A DNA stretch of 64,000 nucleotides from Pandoraea fibrosis (GTDB lineage Bacteria > Pseudomonadota > Gammaproteobacteria > Burkholderiales > Burkholderiaceae): positions 2,170,001-2,234,000 of the forward strand of contig NZ_CP047385.1 of NCBI RefSeq assembly GCF_000807775.2, written 5' to 3'. Below are positions 27,401 through 36,088 of this stretch, piece by piece. Made by a program: the position numbers and the translations under genes. Below the pieces are notes generated by a model. It ran no database searches. It saw only the letters and a program-made list of their open reading frames with translations, and was not told where the DNA came from. Every line of letters begins with the position of its first letter. The first letter of the stretch is position 1.

Positions 27401-28801
27401 ATGAGCCTGAATCGCGTCACCCGATGGAGTGCGCGTGCGGCATGGGTTGCCGCAGTGCTGCTCGTTGCCGCGTGCAACGATTCGAGCACGCCCAAGCCTC
27501 CGGCGCCTGCGCAGCCGCCGACGCCGAAGACGTCGATGATGCCGTCTCTCGTCACGAGCGCGATGGCGGCAGACGGACCTAACGCTACCGCGTCGGCGGC
27601 CAGCGGTGCAGCGGCGTCTGCCGCACCGGCAGCTCCGGCAGCACCGACATCTGCGCCGTCGGCCAACGCGTCTTCCGAACTGATCGCTCGCGGCAAGTAT
27701 CTGGCGCGTGCGGCTGACTGTGCGGCGTGCCATACGAGTGCGCAGGGCGCGCCGTTCGCGGGCGGTGTGCCGCTCAAGTCGCCGTTCGGCACGTTCTACG
27801 GCACGAACATCACACCGGACAAGACGAACGGCATTGGCGGCTGGACATCGGACGATTTCTACCGCGCGTTGCACGACGGTGTGGCGCCGGACAAGGCGTT
27901 GTATCCGGCCATGCCGTACACGTCGTATCGCCAGATGACCCGTGCGGACAGCGACGCGATCTATGCGTATCTGATGTCGGTGAAGCCGGCGGCGGTGCCC
28001 AACCGCAAGCACGAGCTTTCGTTCCCGTACAACATGCGTTTTGGCATGCGGGTGTGGGACTGGATGTTCCTGAAGGACACGTTGCCCGACGCGTCGAAGG
28101 GGCAATCGGCCGACTGGCTGCGCGGACGCTATCTCGCCAACGCGCTGGGTCACTGCGCGGAATGTCATACGCCGCGCGGCACGTTCGGTCAGTTGGACAA
28201 CGCAAAGCCGCTTGGCGGTGCAGCGCTCGCGCGTATTGCCGCGCCCGATCTGACGCCCGAGGCGCTCGCCGCGCGCGGCTGGACGGTGAAGGATCTGCAA
28301 ACGTTCTTCGGCACGGGGATCGCGCCGCAAGGCTCGGCGTTCGGCGAGATGTATCCGGTAGTGCATCTGAGTACGCAATACCTCACGCCTGACGATCTGC
28401 GTTCGTTGTCGACGTATCTGCTGGGCGATGCTGCGCCGGCGCCGAAGCCGTTGCCGGACAATCCCGACACGAGCAAGCTGACGGCGGGCCGCAATCTGTA
28501 TCTCGCCGTTTGCGCGGGATGTCACGCTGCCGATGGCACGGGCAAGCCGCACGTCGCGGTGTCGATGCTGGGGAATTCGACGGTGCGTCAAAAGGACCCG
28601 CGCAATCTGATCGTCGCGATCCTCGACGGCATCGAGCCGCAGAAATTCCCGAGGCTTGAGGCGATGCAGGATATGCCCGGCTTCGATAAGCGGCTCACCG
28701 ACGCGCAGATTGCCGAGTTGAGCAATTACCTGCGCGTGGCCTACGGCGGGCAGGCGGGCGACGTGAACTCCGAGATCGTCAAGCAACTGCGCCAGAAGTA
28801 A
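27401..28801 (+). CDS. Tri-heme cytochrome c lipoprotein, electron acceptor subunit
   Basis: A 466-residue protein. The ATG at 27401 is preferred because GAGGGG lies 7 nt before it. The N-terminus is lipoprotein-like (LLVAAC, Cys25), followed by a long Ala/Pro/Ser linker to about residue 90. Three heme c motifs are present: CAACH (107-111), CAECH and CAGCH. This matches the membrane-bound cytochrome subunit of aldehyde/alcohol/nicotinate dehydrogenase complexes, passing electrons to the respiratory chain. It lies 25 nt after the 2Fe-2S gene and completes a three-gene operon. Confidence 0.93.
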   Translation: MSLNRVTRWSARAAWVAAVLLVAACNDSSTPKPPAPAQPPTPKTSMMPSLVTSAMAADGPNATASAASGAAASAAPAAPAAPTSAPSANASSELIARGKYLARAADCAACHTSAQGAPFAGGVPLKSPFGTFYGTNITPDKTNGIGGWTSDDFYRALHDGVAPDKALYPAMPYTSYRQMTRADSDAIYAYLMSVKPAAVPNRKHELSFPYNMRFGMRVWDWMFLKDTLPDASKGQSADWLRGRYLANALGHCAECHTPRGTFGQLDNAKPLGGAALARIAAPDLTPEALAARGWTVKDLQTFFGTGIAPQGSAFGEMYPVVHLSTQYLTPDDLRSLSTYLLGDAAPAPKPLPDNPDTSKLTAGRNLYLAVCAGCHAADGTGKPHVAVSMLGNSTVRQKDPRNLIVAILDGIEPQKFPRLEAMQDMPGFDKRLTDAQIAELSNYLRVAYGGQAGDVNSEIVKQLRQK

Positions 28802-28847
28802 TCGGGTGCCTCACCTCGCGGATCGGCATGGCGCATAATGACGCGCC

Positions 28848-29531
28848 ATGTCCCGCACACAACGTCTCTTCTCCCTGATGCAGTTGCTGCGCCGCCACCG
28901 TTACCCGGTGGCGGGCGCGGCGCTGGCCGACTCGCTTGGCGTGAGTCTGCGCACGCTCTACCGGGACATCGCGGTATTGCAGGCGCAGGGCGCGCACATC
29001 GAGGGGGCGCCAGGACTGGGCTACGTGCTCAAACCGGGGTTTCTCCTGCCACCGCTGATGTTCTCGGAGGAGGAGATCGAGGCCATCGTGCTGGGGTCGC
29101 GCTGGGTGGCCAAGCGCACCGACGGCGCGCTGGCCGAAGCGGCGGCGAATGCGCTGGCCAAGATCGCGGCGGTGCTCCCGTCGGATCTGCGCACGTCGCT
29201 CGAGGCGTCGACATTGCTCATCGGCCCGGGCGACCCGCTGCCGCCGATGATTGTCGATCTGACCGTCATTCGCGAGGCCATTCGTGCCGAGCGCAAACTC
29301 CAGTTGTCCTATCGTGATGAAGCGGGGCGTGTGTCCGAGCGCCTCATCTGGCCGTTCGCGCTGGGTTTCTTCGACCGTGTGCGCATGATCGTTGCGTGGT
29401 GCGAACTGCGTGACGGCTTTCGCCACTTCCGTGCGGATCGGATCGAAGCCATGACCGTGACCGAAACGCGCTACCCGCGCGGGCGGCGAGCATTGCTCAA
29501 AGCATGGCGCGAAACGACCAGCAGACAGTGA
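28848..29531 (+). CDS. WYL-domain (YafY-type) transcriptional regulator
   Basis: A 227-residue regulator. The winged helix is at 1-60 (RTQRLFSLMQLLRRHRYPVAGAALADSLGVSLRTLYRDIAVLQAQGA), followed by a WYL sensing domain (IREAIRAERKLQLSYRDEAGRVSERLIWPFALGFFDRVRMIVAWCELRDGFRHFRADRI). Such genes usually control an adjacent VOC-family gene, which follows here after 159 nt. The gap contains two ACTGACA repeats that could be its operator. Confidence 0.92.
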   Translation: MSRTQRLFSLMQLLRRHRYPVAGAALADSLGVSLRTLYRDIAVLQAQGAHIEGAPGLGYVLKPGFLLPPLMFSEEEIEAIVLGSRWVAKRTDGALAEAAANALAKIAAVLPSDLRTSLEASTLLIGPGDPLPPMIVDLTVIREAIRAERKLQLSYRDEAGRVSERLIWPFALGFFDRVRMIVAWCELRDGFRHFRADRIEAMTVTETRYPRGRRALLKAWRETTSRQ

Positions 29532-29572
29532 TGTGCGCGGGTCTGGGCGGTGTTTCGAATGGCCGTTCGGCT

Positions 29573-29589
29573 ACTGACAAAAACTGACA
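29573..29589. promoter_or_regulatory. Two direct repeats before the VOC gene
   Basis: ACTGACA occurs at 29573 and 29583, exactly one helical turn (10 nt) apart and about 100 nt before the VOC start. It is a candidate binding site for the WYL regulator encoded upstream. No experimental motif is known to me that proves it. Confidence 0.4.
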
Positions 29590-29690
29590 GCATCTCTCCT
29601 TACGATGGCATCCATGACAACGCGAGCCGGCACCCGAAATTCAGGGCCGGCGTGGCGGGTGTCATTGACAACAATCGACAGGAGCTAGTC

Positions 29691-30065
29691 ATGCTGCATC
29701 CGAACATGGTCAATCTGTATGTTGCGAGTCCCCCCGAGAGTGCGGCGTTTTATGCCGATCTGTTCGACCTGGAACCGGTCGAAGCGTCGCCCGGATTCGC
29801 GCTGTTCGTATTGCCCTCGGGGATGAAGCTGGGCTTGTGGGCGCGTTTTGCGGTGGCGCCGACGGCCATCGCGCCGCCGGGCGGCAGCGAAATCGTGATG
29901 CCGGTGGCGTCCAACGCCCATGTGGATGCCACCTGGGAAGACTGGAGCGCCCGGGGCATCACCATCGTGCAGGCGCCGACAACGATGGACTTCGGCCGCA
30001 CGTTCGTGGCGTCCGATCCCGACGGTCATCGTCTGCGCGTGTACAAGCTCGCTGAGAGTCGGTGA
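29691..30065 (+). CDS. VOC-superfamily (glyoxalase/bleomycin-resistance-like) protein
   Basis: A 124-residue VOC-fold protein with ACAGGAG 6 nt before its ATG. Typical segments are MVNLYVASPPESAAFYADLFDLEPVEASPGFALFVLPSG and FVASDPDGHRLRVYKL. The metal ligands of glyoxalases are not all evident, so it may bind and sequester a compound rather than turn it over. It is preceded by a WYL regulator, a frequent pairing. The substrate is unknown. Confidence 0.88.
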   Translation: MLHPNMVNLYVASPPESAAFYADLFDLEPVEASPGFALFVLPSGMKLGLWARFAVAPTAIAPPGGSEIVMPVASNAHVDATWEDWSARGITIVQAPTTMDFGRTFVASDPDGHRLRVYKLAESR

Positions 30066-30134
30066 TGCCTTGGGGCGAGAGTGAACCGCGGGCGTCCATG
30101 CGTTCACCCTCGCCGCGCTTGCTGCGGTGACGCC

Positions 30135-30932
30135 TTACTTCGTGGACGCCGTCTTCACGAGCACGGGGGTGTCGCGATACAGCGAGGGGAACAGACGCTT
30201 GAGATCGTTCACCTTCGGCAAATCGTTGATGACGATGTACGGATACGTCGGGTGCTCGGTCAGAAAGTCCTGATGATAGGTCTCGGCTGCATAGAAGCCG
30301 GTGTACTTCTCGACCTTGGTTGCGATAGGTTTGCGGTAGACGTGCGAGGCGTCGAGCTGAGCGATGTAGGCATTGGCGACATTACGCTGTGCATCGGTCA
30401 TCGGGAACACGGCCGAGCGGTATTGCGTGCCGCTGTCGGGCCCCTGACGGTTGAGCTCGGTCGGGTTGTGCGCCACGGAGAAGTAGATCTGCAGCAGCTT
30501 CCCGTAAGAGACTTGCTGCGGATCGAACGTGACTTCGACCGATTCGGCGTGGCCCGTCGCCCCGCCGCTGACCGTTTCGTAATCGGCGGTTTTTGCCGTG
30601 CCGCCGGCGTAACCCGACACGGCTTTCGTCACGCCCTTCACATGCTGGAACACCCCCTGCACGCCCCAAAAGCAGCCCCCCGCGAACACCGCCGTTTCGG
30701 TGCGGGCGCCCGTGGCGGGTTCGTCGAGTTTCGGTGCGGCGATGACGACCGCCGCTTCGGCGCCGCCGAACGCATAAGCGCCGACTTGCCAGACGAGCAC
30801 GCCCGCAATGGCCGCCGCGGCGCCGAGCAGCACGCGGCGAATGCGTGAGAGGGGAGATAGGAAGCGGCGCGAAGACTGGCCCGGCGTATCGCCGCGCGAT
30901 TGCGACGGGTGATGCGGATCGAATTGAGGCAT
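30135..30932 (-). CDS. msrA: Membrane-anchored peptide-methionine (S)-S-oxide reductase
   Basis: A 265-residue MsrA with an N-terminal signal anchor (about 33-57, VLLGAAAAIAGVLVWQVGAYAF), so the catalytic domain faces the periplasm. The active site GGCFWG has Cys87; GYAGG, GATGHAESVEVTFDP and YHQDFL are typical. The ATG at 30932 is preceded by GGGAG at 7 nt, which decides it over a very long upstream frame. It lies 128 nt after the dipZ-like gene that would supply reducing power. Lone cytoplasmic MsrA is the usual bacterial form, so this exported copy is notable. Confidence 0.93.
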   Translation of the reverse strand: MPQFDPHHPSQSRGDTPGQSSRRFLSPLSRIRRVLLGAAAAIAGVLVWQVGAYAFGGAEAAVVIAAPKLDEPATGARTETAVFAGGCFWGVQGVFQHVKGVTKAVSGYAGGTAKTADYETVSGGATGHAESVEVTFDPQQVSYGKLLQIYFSVAHNPTELNRQGPDSGTQYRSAVFPMTDAQRNVANAYIAQLDASHVYRKPIATKVEKYTGFYAAETYHQDFLTEHPTYPYIVINDLPKVNDLKRLFPSLYRDTPVLVKTASTK

Positions 30933-31060
30933 TTGAAAACTCCCGGCGTCTGTCGACGCCTCGGTGGAAATATCAATATCAATGGCAATGGAGATTCGAC
31001 GCGGGTTCTGTGCGGCGGGCATCAGATCGTGAGGTCGACCGGGCGGGCTCGCACGCGGAC

Positions 31061-32911
31061 TCAACCAAACGTAAAGGCATAAGCCGACACCCCCGAATCG
31101 AGAAACTCGATGGTGAACGTCCGGTCGCTCACATCGCCCGACTGGCGCACCAACTGGTACAGGCGTTGCGAGGTCACGGTGCCGGTGCCGTCGGCAGCGA
31201 CGTCGGTGCCATGAGCGGCGCCGGGCGCCTGACCGTCGACGCTCACGCGAAAGCGCACAGGTTTTCCGCTGACATCGGGGCCGAGCACCAGATGCAGATC
31301 GCGGGCATGGAAGCGGTAGACGATGCGTGCCCCCGCCTGAGTGGCCGTCGCTTGTTCCGCTCCAACGCGCCAGCCACCGGCCAGTCCCCATTGGTTGAGC
31401 GACGGTGCCGATGGCGCGCGATAGTCCGTGGCCTGATCGCGCACGGCACCGCCCGGAGAGGCGAAGTGATCGGCGCGCTCGTAACCGACATACGTTTCCG
31501 GCGAACCGACGTCGCGCATATCGGCGGCTTGCTGAACGCCGTTGGCCTGAACGTCGGCGATCCCTCCTGCGACCTGCTTGGCACCGGCTTCGCGCAACAG
31601 TTGTTGGATCACGCGCTCCGATTCGGCGTAATTGCCTTCGCCAAAGTGGTGGTAACGCATGCGACCCTGTGCGTCGATGAAGTAGTGCGCAGGCCAGTAC
31701 TGGTTGTTGAAACCGCGCCAGATGGCGTAGTTGTTGTCGATGGCGACCGGGTAGTCGACACCGAGATCGTGTACGGCCTTCTTTACGTTGCCGATATCGC
31801 GCTCGAACGCAAACTCGGGGGCATGCACGCCGATGACCACGAGACCCTGATCGCGATATTTCTCCGCCCATGCCTTCACATACGGCAGCGTGCGCAGGCA
31901 GTTGATGCAGGAGTACGTCCAGAAGTCGATGAGCACGACCTTGCCGCGCAGGGCTTGAGCGGTGAGCGGCGGCGAGTTCAGCCATTGCACTGCGCCGTCG
32001 AGCGAGGGCAATTGTCCTTCGACCGGTAGCGGAGCTGGCGCATCGACGGCCGCAAGCATCATTGCGTTGCCGGTGGCGGTCATGGCCGCGCCTGCGCCGG
32101 CCTGATCGGTTGCCGGGGTAGGTGGTGCGGGCGTCGTCGCGTTGACATTGGCCGCATCGTTACGGCGAGCCCCGAGCTGTTCCACGAGCTTTTGTTCGAT
32201 GCCCCCCGTCGAGGCCGTCGAGACCTGCGCGAGCACGCCGGTGTCGAGGCCGAATGCGATCGCGGCAACGCCTGCGAGCATCAATCCGCCAAGCACGCGG
32301 CGAATCCACTCGCCTGCGCCGAGCGAGCGCTTCATGGCGGCGAACACACGTCCGCCGACGAGCAGTGCCAGCGCGAGCGACGTGGCCGCGCCTGCGGCGT
32401 AAGCGACCAGCAGCAGCGTCGTGCCAACACTGGCGCCTTGCAGCGCAGCGCCCGTGAGCACCAGACCGAGAATCGGGCCGGCGCATGGCGCCCAGAGCAG
32501 GCCGGTGGCGATACCCAGCAGGAATGAGGCACCGGGGCGGGGGCCGGACGCTGTGTCGCCGGCGATCGTGCCGTCACTTTGCGCGGACTGCGACAGACGG
32601 TCGCCCAGCGACACGAGCGGATGCGTGAGTCGTTCGGCGAGTTTCGGGAAGAGCAGTGTGGCGCCGAAAAGGGCGACCAGCGCGAGCGCGAGCCAACGGC
32701 CGTATTGATTGGCCTGCACGACCCAGCTACCGCCCACGGCTGCGAGCGTCGCGACCAGCGCGAACATCAACACCATGCCGGCGAGCATGGGCAGCACGCT
32801 GCGCGAGAAGGATTGGCCGGCGCGCGAGAAGACGAACGGCAGCACCGGCAGAATGCACGGACTGACGATTGTCAGAATCCCGCCGAGATAGGCAAGGATG
32901 AGCAAGGTCAT
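31061..32911 (-). CDS. DipZ-like CcdA-thioredoxin fusion, periplasmic reductant supply
   Basis: A 616-residue protein in three parts. First is a CcdA/DsbD-type membrane domain (about 1-235) with the electron-carrying Cys residues in SPCILPV (C19) and WAPCAGP. Then comes a periplasmic thioredoxin/TlpA-like domain with CxxC in YSCINCLRT. The C-terminal beta-rich domain (about 470-616, YRFHARDLHLVLG, FRVSVDGQAPG) is of the DipZ-associated carbohydrate-binding-like type. Such proteins move electrons from cytoplasmic thioredoxin to periplasmic thiol enzymes. Flanked by exported MsrB and MsrA, it probably recycles them. Confidence 0.92.
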   Translation of the reverse strand: MTLLILAYLGGILTIVSPCILPVLPFVFSRAGQSFSRSVLPMLAGMVLMFALVATLAAVGGSWVVQANQYGRWLALALVALFGATLLFPKLAERLTHPLVSLGDRLSQSAQSDGTIAGDTASGPRPGASFLLGIATGLLWAPCAGPILGLVLTGAALQGASVGTTLLLVAYAAGAATSLALALLVGGRVFAAMKRSLGAGEWIRRVLGGLMLAGVAAIAFGLDTGVLAQVSTASTGGIEQKLVEQLGARRNDAANVNATTPAPPTPATDQAGAGAAMTATGNAMMLAAVDAPAPLPVEGQLPSLDGAVQWLNSPPLTAQALRGKVVLIDFWTYSCINCLRTLPYVKAWAEKYRDQGLVVIGVHAPEFAFERDIGNVKKAVHDLGVDYPVAIDNNYAIWRGFNNQYWPAHYFIDAQGRMRYHHFGEGNYAESERVIQQLLREAGAKQVAGGIADVQANGVQQAADMRDVGSPETYVGYERADHFASPGGAVRDQATDYRAPSAPSLNQWGLAGGWRVGAEQATATQAGARIVYRFHARDLHLVLGPDVSGKPVRFRVSVDGQAPGAAHGTDVAADGTGTVTSQRLYQLVRQSGDVSDRTFTIEFLDSGVSAYAFTFG

Positions 32912-33014
32912 GAAGCACTCCTGAAGCAGCGCCCGATCACCGGGCGGCGCGGATGTGAATGGGTTGGCGTTAATTGGGACCGGCCATGTGGCGTTGGCCA
33001 GCGGCGTGCCGATG

Positions 33015-33614
33015 TCAGGCGGCCTGCGGACTGAACGTCATCGCAAGGCCGTTCATGCAATAGCGCAAACCGGTCGGCTTCGGACCATCGTCGAACACAT
33101 GGCCCAGATGGCCGCCGCAACGCCGGCAATGCACTTCGGTGCGAACCATGCCGAAAGTCGTGTCGGTGTGCGTGCCCACGGCGTGCTCGAGCGGCGTCCA
33201 GAAGCTCGGCCAGCCGGTGTGGCTGTCGAACTTCGTGCGCGACGAGAAGAGCGGCAGCGCGCAACCGGCGCATGCGAAGGTGCCGGCACGATGTTCGTCG
33301 TTGAGCGGGCTCGAATAGGGACGCTCGGTCCCCGCTTTGCGCAGGATTTCGTACTGAGCGGGCGTCAGGCGCTTGCGCCACTCGGCGTCGCTATAGGCCA
33401 CTTCGAAGCGCTCGGGGCGGGCGTCGTCGGCCAGCGCCGGACGCACGAGCCGTGGCACCAGCCCGGCAGCGACGGCGGCCGCCGAGGCTGTGGCGCTCAA
33501 CAGGAACACCCGGCGCGAGGGCATCGGGCGGGGACTTGCTACACCTGCGCCATGCGGCCCGGACGGCTCGGAACGCTCAGGCAGGGGGCGCGGATCGTTT
33601 TCGGACAAACGCAT
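33015..33614 (-). CDS. msrB: Tat-exported peptide-methionine (R)-S-oxide reductase
   Basis: A 199-residue MsrB. The Tat signal is near residues 32-62 (MPSRRVFLLSATASAAAVAAG, RR at 34-35), with cleavage near ALADD. Structural zinc Cys pairs are CAGC (115/118) and CRRC (163/166). The catalytic Cys is C186 in GLRYCMNG, and GWPSFW is present. It would reduce the R-epimer of methionine sulfoxide in periplasmic proteins, complementing MsrA. First of three genes, divergent from a two-component system 244 nt away. Confidence 0.93.
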   Translation of the reverse strand: MRLSENDPRPLPERSEPSGPHGAGVASPRPMPSRRVFLLSATASAAAVAAGLVPRLVRPALADDARPERFEVAYSDAEWRKRLTPAQYEILRKAGTERPYSSPLNDEHRAGTFACAGCALPLFSSRTKFDSHTGWPSFWTPLEHAVGTHTDTTFGMVRTEVHCRRCGGHLGHVFDDGPKPTGLRYCMNGLAMTFSPQAA

Positions 33615-33857
33615 GACATCCTCCGGTCAGTAGGCCGATCCGGGGCGGGGCTGGCCCCGCCGTTACCTGTTTAGGGGGGGGCGGGCACGGCAGTGGTGCG
33701 GCACAGTGGAGATCCGCACCGGATCGATGCCTGAAGCGTAGTGCGCCAGCGATGGCAAAGTCCTCACGTAAAATTAAACAATTCGTGATACCTCGCGGTG
33801 CGTGAACTGCGCACAATGGGGGCTCCAAGACCCACTTTCCCGGGAGTTGTCCCTTCG

Positions 33858-34601
33858 ATGGAATCACCGCGCCGTGTCTTGCTCGTCGAAGACGACGTGC
33901 ATATCGCCGACTTGCTCACGCTGCATCTGCGCGACGAGCGGTTCGAAGTCGTGCATTGCGCCGACGGCGACGAGGGCTTGCGCCGGTTGTCCGAGGGCGG
34001 CTGGGATGCCCTGATTCTCGATCTGATGCTGCCGGGCGTCGACGGTCTGGAGATCTGCCGCCGGGCGCGGGAAATGACCCGCTACACGCCCATCATCATC
34101 ACGAGCGCGCGTTCCAGCGAAGTCCACCGGATTCTCGGGCTGGAACTGGGGGCCGACGACTATCTCGCCAAGCCGTTCTCGGTGCTGGAGCTGGTCGCAC
34201 GGGTCAAGGCGCTCATGCGACGCGTCGATGCGCTGGCCCGCAACGCGCGCATGGAGGCGGGCAGTCTGGCGGTTTCCGGACTGTTCATCGATCCGATCGC
34301 CCGCGAGGCGTCGCTCAGTGGCAAGCGGCTCGATCTCACCCCGCGCGAGTTCGACCTGCTGTACTTCTTCGCGCGCCAGCCCGGCAAGGTGTTCTCGCGC
34401 ATGGACCTGCTCAATGCCGTCTGGGGCTATCAGCATGAGGGCTACGAACATACCGTCAACACCCACATCAATCGACTGCGCGCCAAGATCGAGGCGGATC
34501 CGGCGCAGCCGACGCGCATCCTCACCGTCTGGGGACGGGGTTACAAGTTCGCGGCCGACGGCGCACCGGACGGCCAGAGTGCCGACGTAGGAGCCGCATG
34601 A
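33858..34601 (+). CDS. OmpR-family response regulator
   Basis: A 247-residue regulator. The receiver domain (1-120) has the phospho-acceptor Asp55 in LILDLMLPGVDG, acidic pocket EDD at 11-13, and KPF near residue 109. The C-terminal winged helix has LTPREFDLLYFFARQPGKVFSRMDLL and VNTHINRLRAKIE. The ATG at 33858 follows GGGAG by 11 nt. It is co-translated with the sensor kinase (4-nt overlap) and divergent from msrB, which makes the envelope Msr genes plausible targets. Confidence 0.94.
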   Translation: MESPRRVLLVEDDVHIADLLTLHLRDERFEVVHCADGDEGLRRLSEGGWDALILDLMLPGVDGLEICRRAREMTRYTPIIITSARSSEVHRILGLELGADDYLAKPFSVLELVARVKALMRRVDALARNARMEAGSLAVSGLFIDPIAREASLSGKRLDLTPREFDLLYFFARQPGKVFSRMDLLNAVWGYQHEGYEHTVNTHINRLRAKIEADPAQPTRILTVWGRGYKFAADGAPDGQSADVGAA

Positions 34602-36088
34602 TGCGCCGCTGGAATTTCACACTGACACAGCGCCTGTCGCTGGTTTTCGCGGTTCTGCTGCTGGTGTGCTGTGGCACGTCGGCATGGATGCAGGTGCGTG
34701 CCAACCGCATGCACGAAGCCGAAGTGATTCAGGGGCTCTCGCGCGGGCTGGCGGAGCACATCGCCGCCAATGCGCAGTTGATGGATTCGAACGGCATGAA
34801 GCCCGACGCCGTGCGGCGTCTGTTCGGCCAGTTGATGGTGGTGAATCCCAGCGTCGAAGTCTATCTGCTCGATGAGCAGGGGCGCATCACCGGTCATGCA
34901 GCGCCCGAGGGCCATTTGCGGCGCATGCAGGTCGATCTGGCGCCGGTGCACCGGCTGCTCGACGGCGAGGCGTTACCGATCTATGGCGACGATCCGCGTA
35001 ACACCGACGTTCGCAAGGTATTCAGTGCTGCGCCGCTGCGCGTGGATGGCCGCGAGGTCGGATACATCTACGTCGTGTTGCTCGGCGAAGCCCATGACCG
35101 ATTTGCCGAGCGCGGGGCGACGAGCGTTGCCCTCAATACCGCGCTGTGGTCCATCGGATTGGTCGCCGCGCTGTGCCTGATCGCCGGTCTGGCGGCATTT
35201 GCGCTCATCACCCGCCCATTGCGCCGCCTGACGGACGCCGTGCGCGAGTTCGATATCGACGCCGCCCCGGTGCCGCCGTTGCCGGCCGTCTCGGCGGATG
35301 TGTTGGCGTCGCAACAGGCGCGTCCGAGCGACGAAATCGCGGTGTTGGAGCGAGCCTTCCGGCAGATGGTCGAGCGGCTCGGTACGCAATGGCGCACGCT
35401 CACGCGTCAGGATCAGGAGCGGCGCGAGCTCATCGCCAATATTTCGCACGACTTGCGCACCCCGCTGTCGTCGCTGCACGGCTATCTCGAAACGCTATCG
35501 CTCAAGGACGCCACGCTCACTCCCGCCGAGCGGCGGCGCTATCTGGGCATTGCGCTCGATCAGAGCCGCAAGGTCGGCGCGCTGGCACAGTCGCTTTTCG
35601 AACTGGCGCGTCTCGAGCACGGATTCGTGCAGCCCGAGGCCGAGCCGTTTTCCGTGACGGATCTGATTCAGGACGTCTTCCAGAAATTCGAGCTGAGCGC
35701 CGAGTCGCGCGGGGTCACGTTGCGCGCGCAACTCGCGCCGCAGATTCCTGTTGCGCGTGCGGATCTTGGTCTGATCGAGCGGGTGTTTACCAACCTGCTC
35801 GATAACGCGTTGCGTTACACGCCATCGGGAGGGGAGATTACGGTGGCGGTGGCGCCGCTGGGCACGGAAATCGAGGTGCAGGTGAGCGATACGGGGCCGG
35901 GCATTCCGGAGAGCGCGCGCGAGGGGCTCTTCGAGCGGCCGTTCACGGTGGGCGGCGCCCGCCGCGAGGGCGGGCTGGGCTTGCGTATCGTGCACCGCAT
36001 TCTGCAACTGCACGGCCGGCGCATCACGCTGGCCCCGACCGGTCATGCCGGGCAGGGCGCCACGTTCCGCTTCACTTTGCCGACGTGA
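34598..36088 (+). CDS. Membrane sensor histidine kinase
   Basis: A 496-residue kinase. TM1 is at about 14-30, with a periplasmic sensor of about 150 residues, TM2 at about 183-205, and a HAMP linker (TRPLRRLTDAVREFD). The HisKA domain has phospho-acceptor His284 in ISHDLRTPLSSL. The HATPase domain has an N-box (LLDNALRYTP), G1 (DTGPGIP) and G2 (GGLGLRIV). The periplasmic part has no Cys pair; it may sense an envelope signal. The last 17 nt overlap the convergent lipoprotein gene. Confidence 0.94.
   Translation: MMRRWNFTLTQRLSLVFAVLLLVCCGTSAWMQVRANRMHEAEVIQGLSRGLAEHIAANAQLMDSNGMKPDAVRRLFGQLMVVNPSVEVYLLDEQGRITGHAAPEGHLRRMQVDLAPVHRLLDGEALPIYGDDPRNTDVRKVFSAAPLRVDGREVGYIYVVLLGEAHDRFAERGATSVALNTALWSIGLVAALCLIAGLAAFALITRPLRRLTDAVREFDIDAAPVPPLPAVSADVLASQQARPSDEIAVLERAFRQMVERLGTQWRTLTRQDQERRELIANISHDLRTPLSSLHGYLETLSLKDATLTPAERRRYLGIALDQSRKVGALAQSLFELARLEHGFVQPEAEPFSVTDLIQDVFQKFELSAESRGVTLRAQLAPQIPVARADLGLIERVFTNLLDNALRYTPSGGEITVAVAPLGTEIEVQVSDTGPGIPESAREGLFERPFTVGGARREGGLGLRIVHRILQLHGRRITLAPTGHAGQGATFRFTLPT

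Noticed and set aside
27359..28786. A 475-codon minus-strand frame opposite the cytochrome c gene
   Set aside because: Arg-rich shadow of a gene with three clear heme motifs on the other strand.
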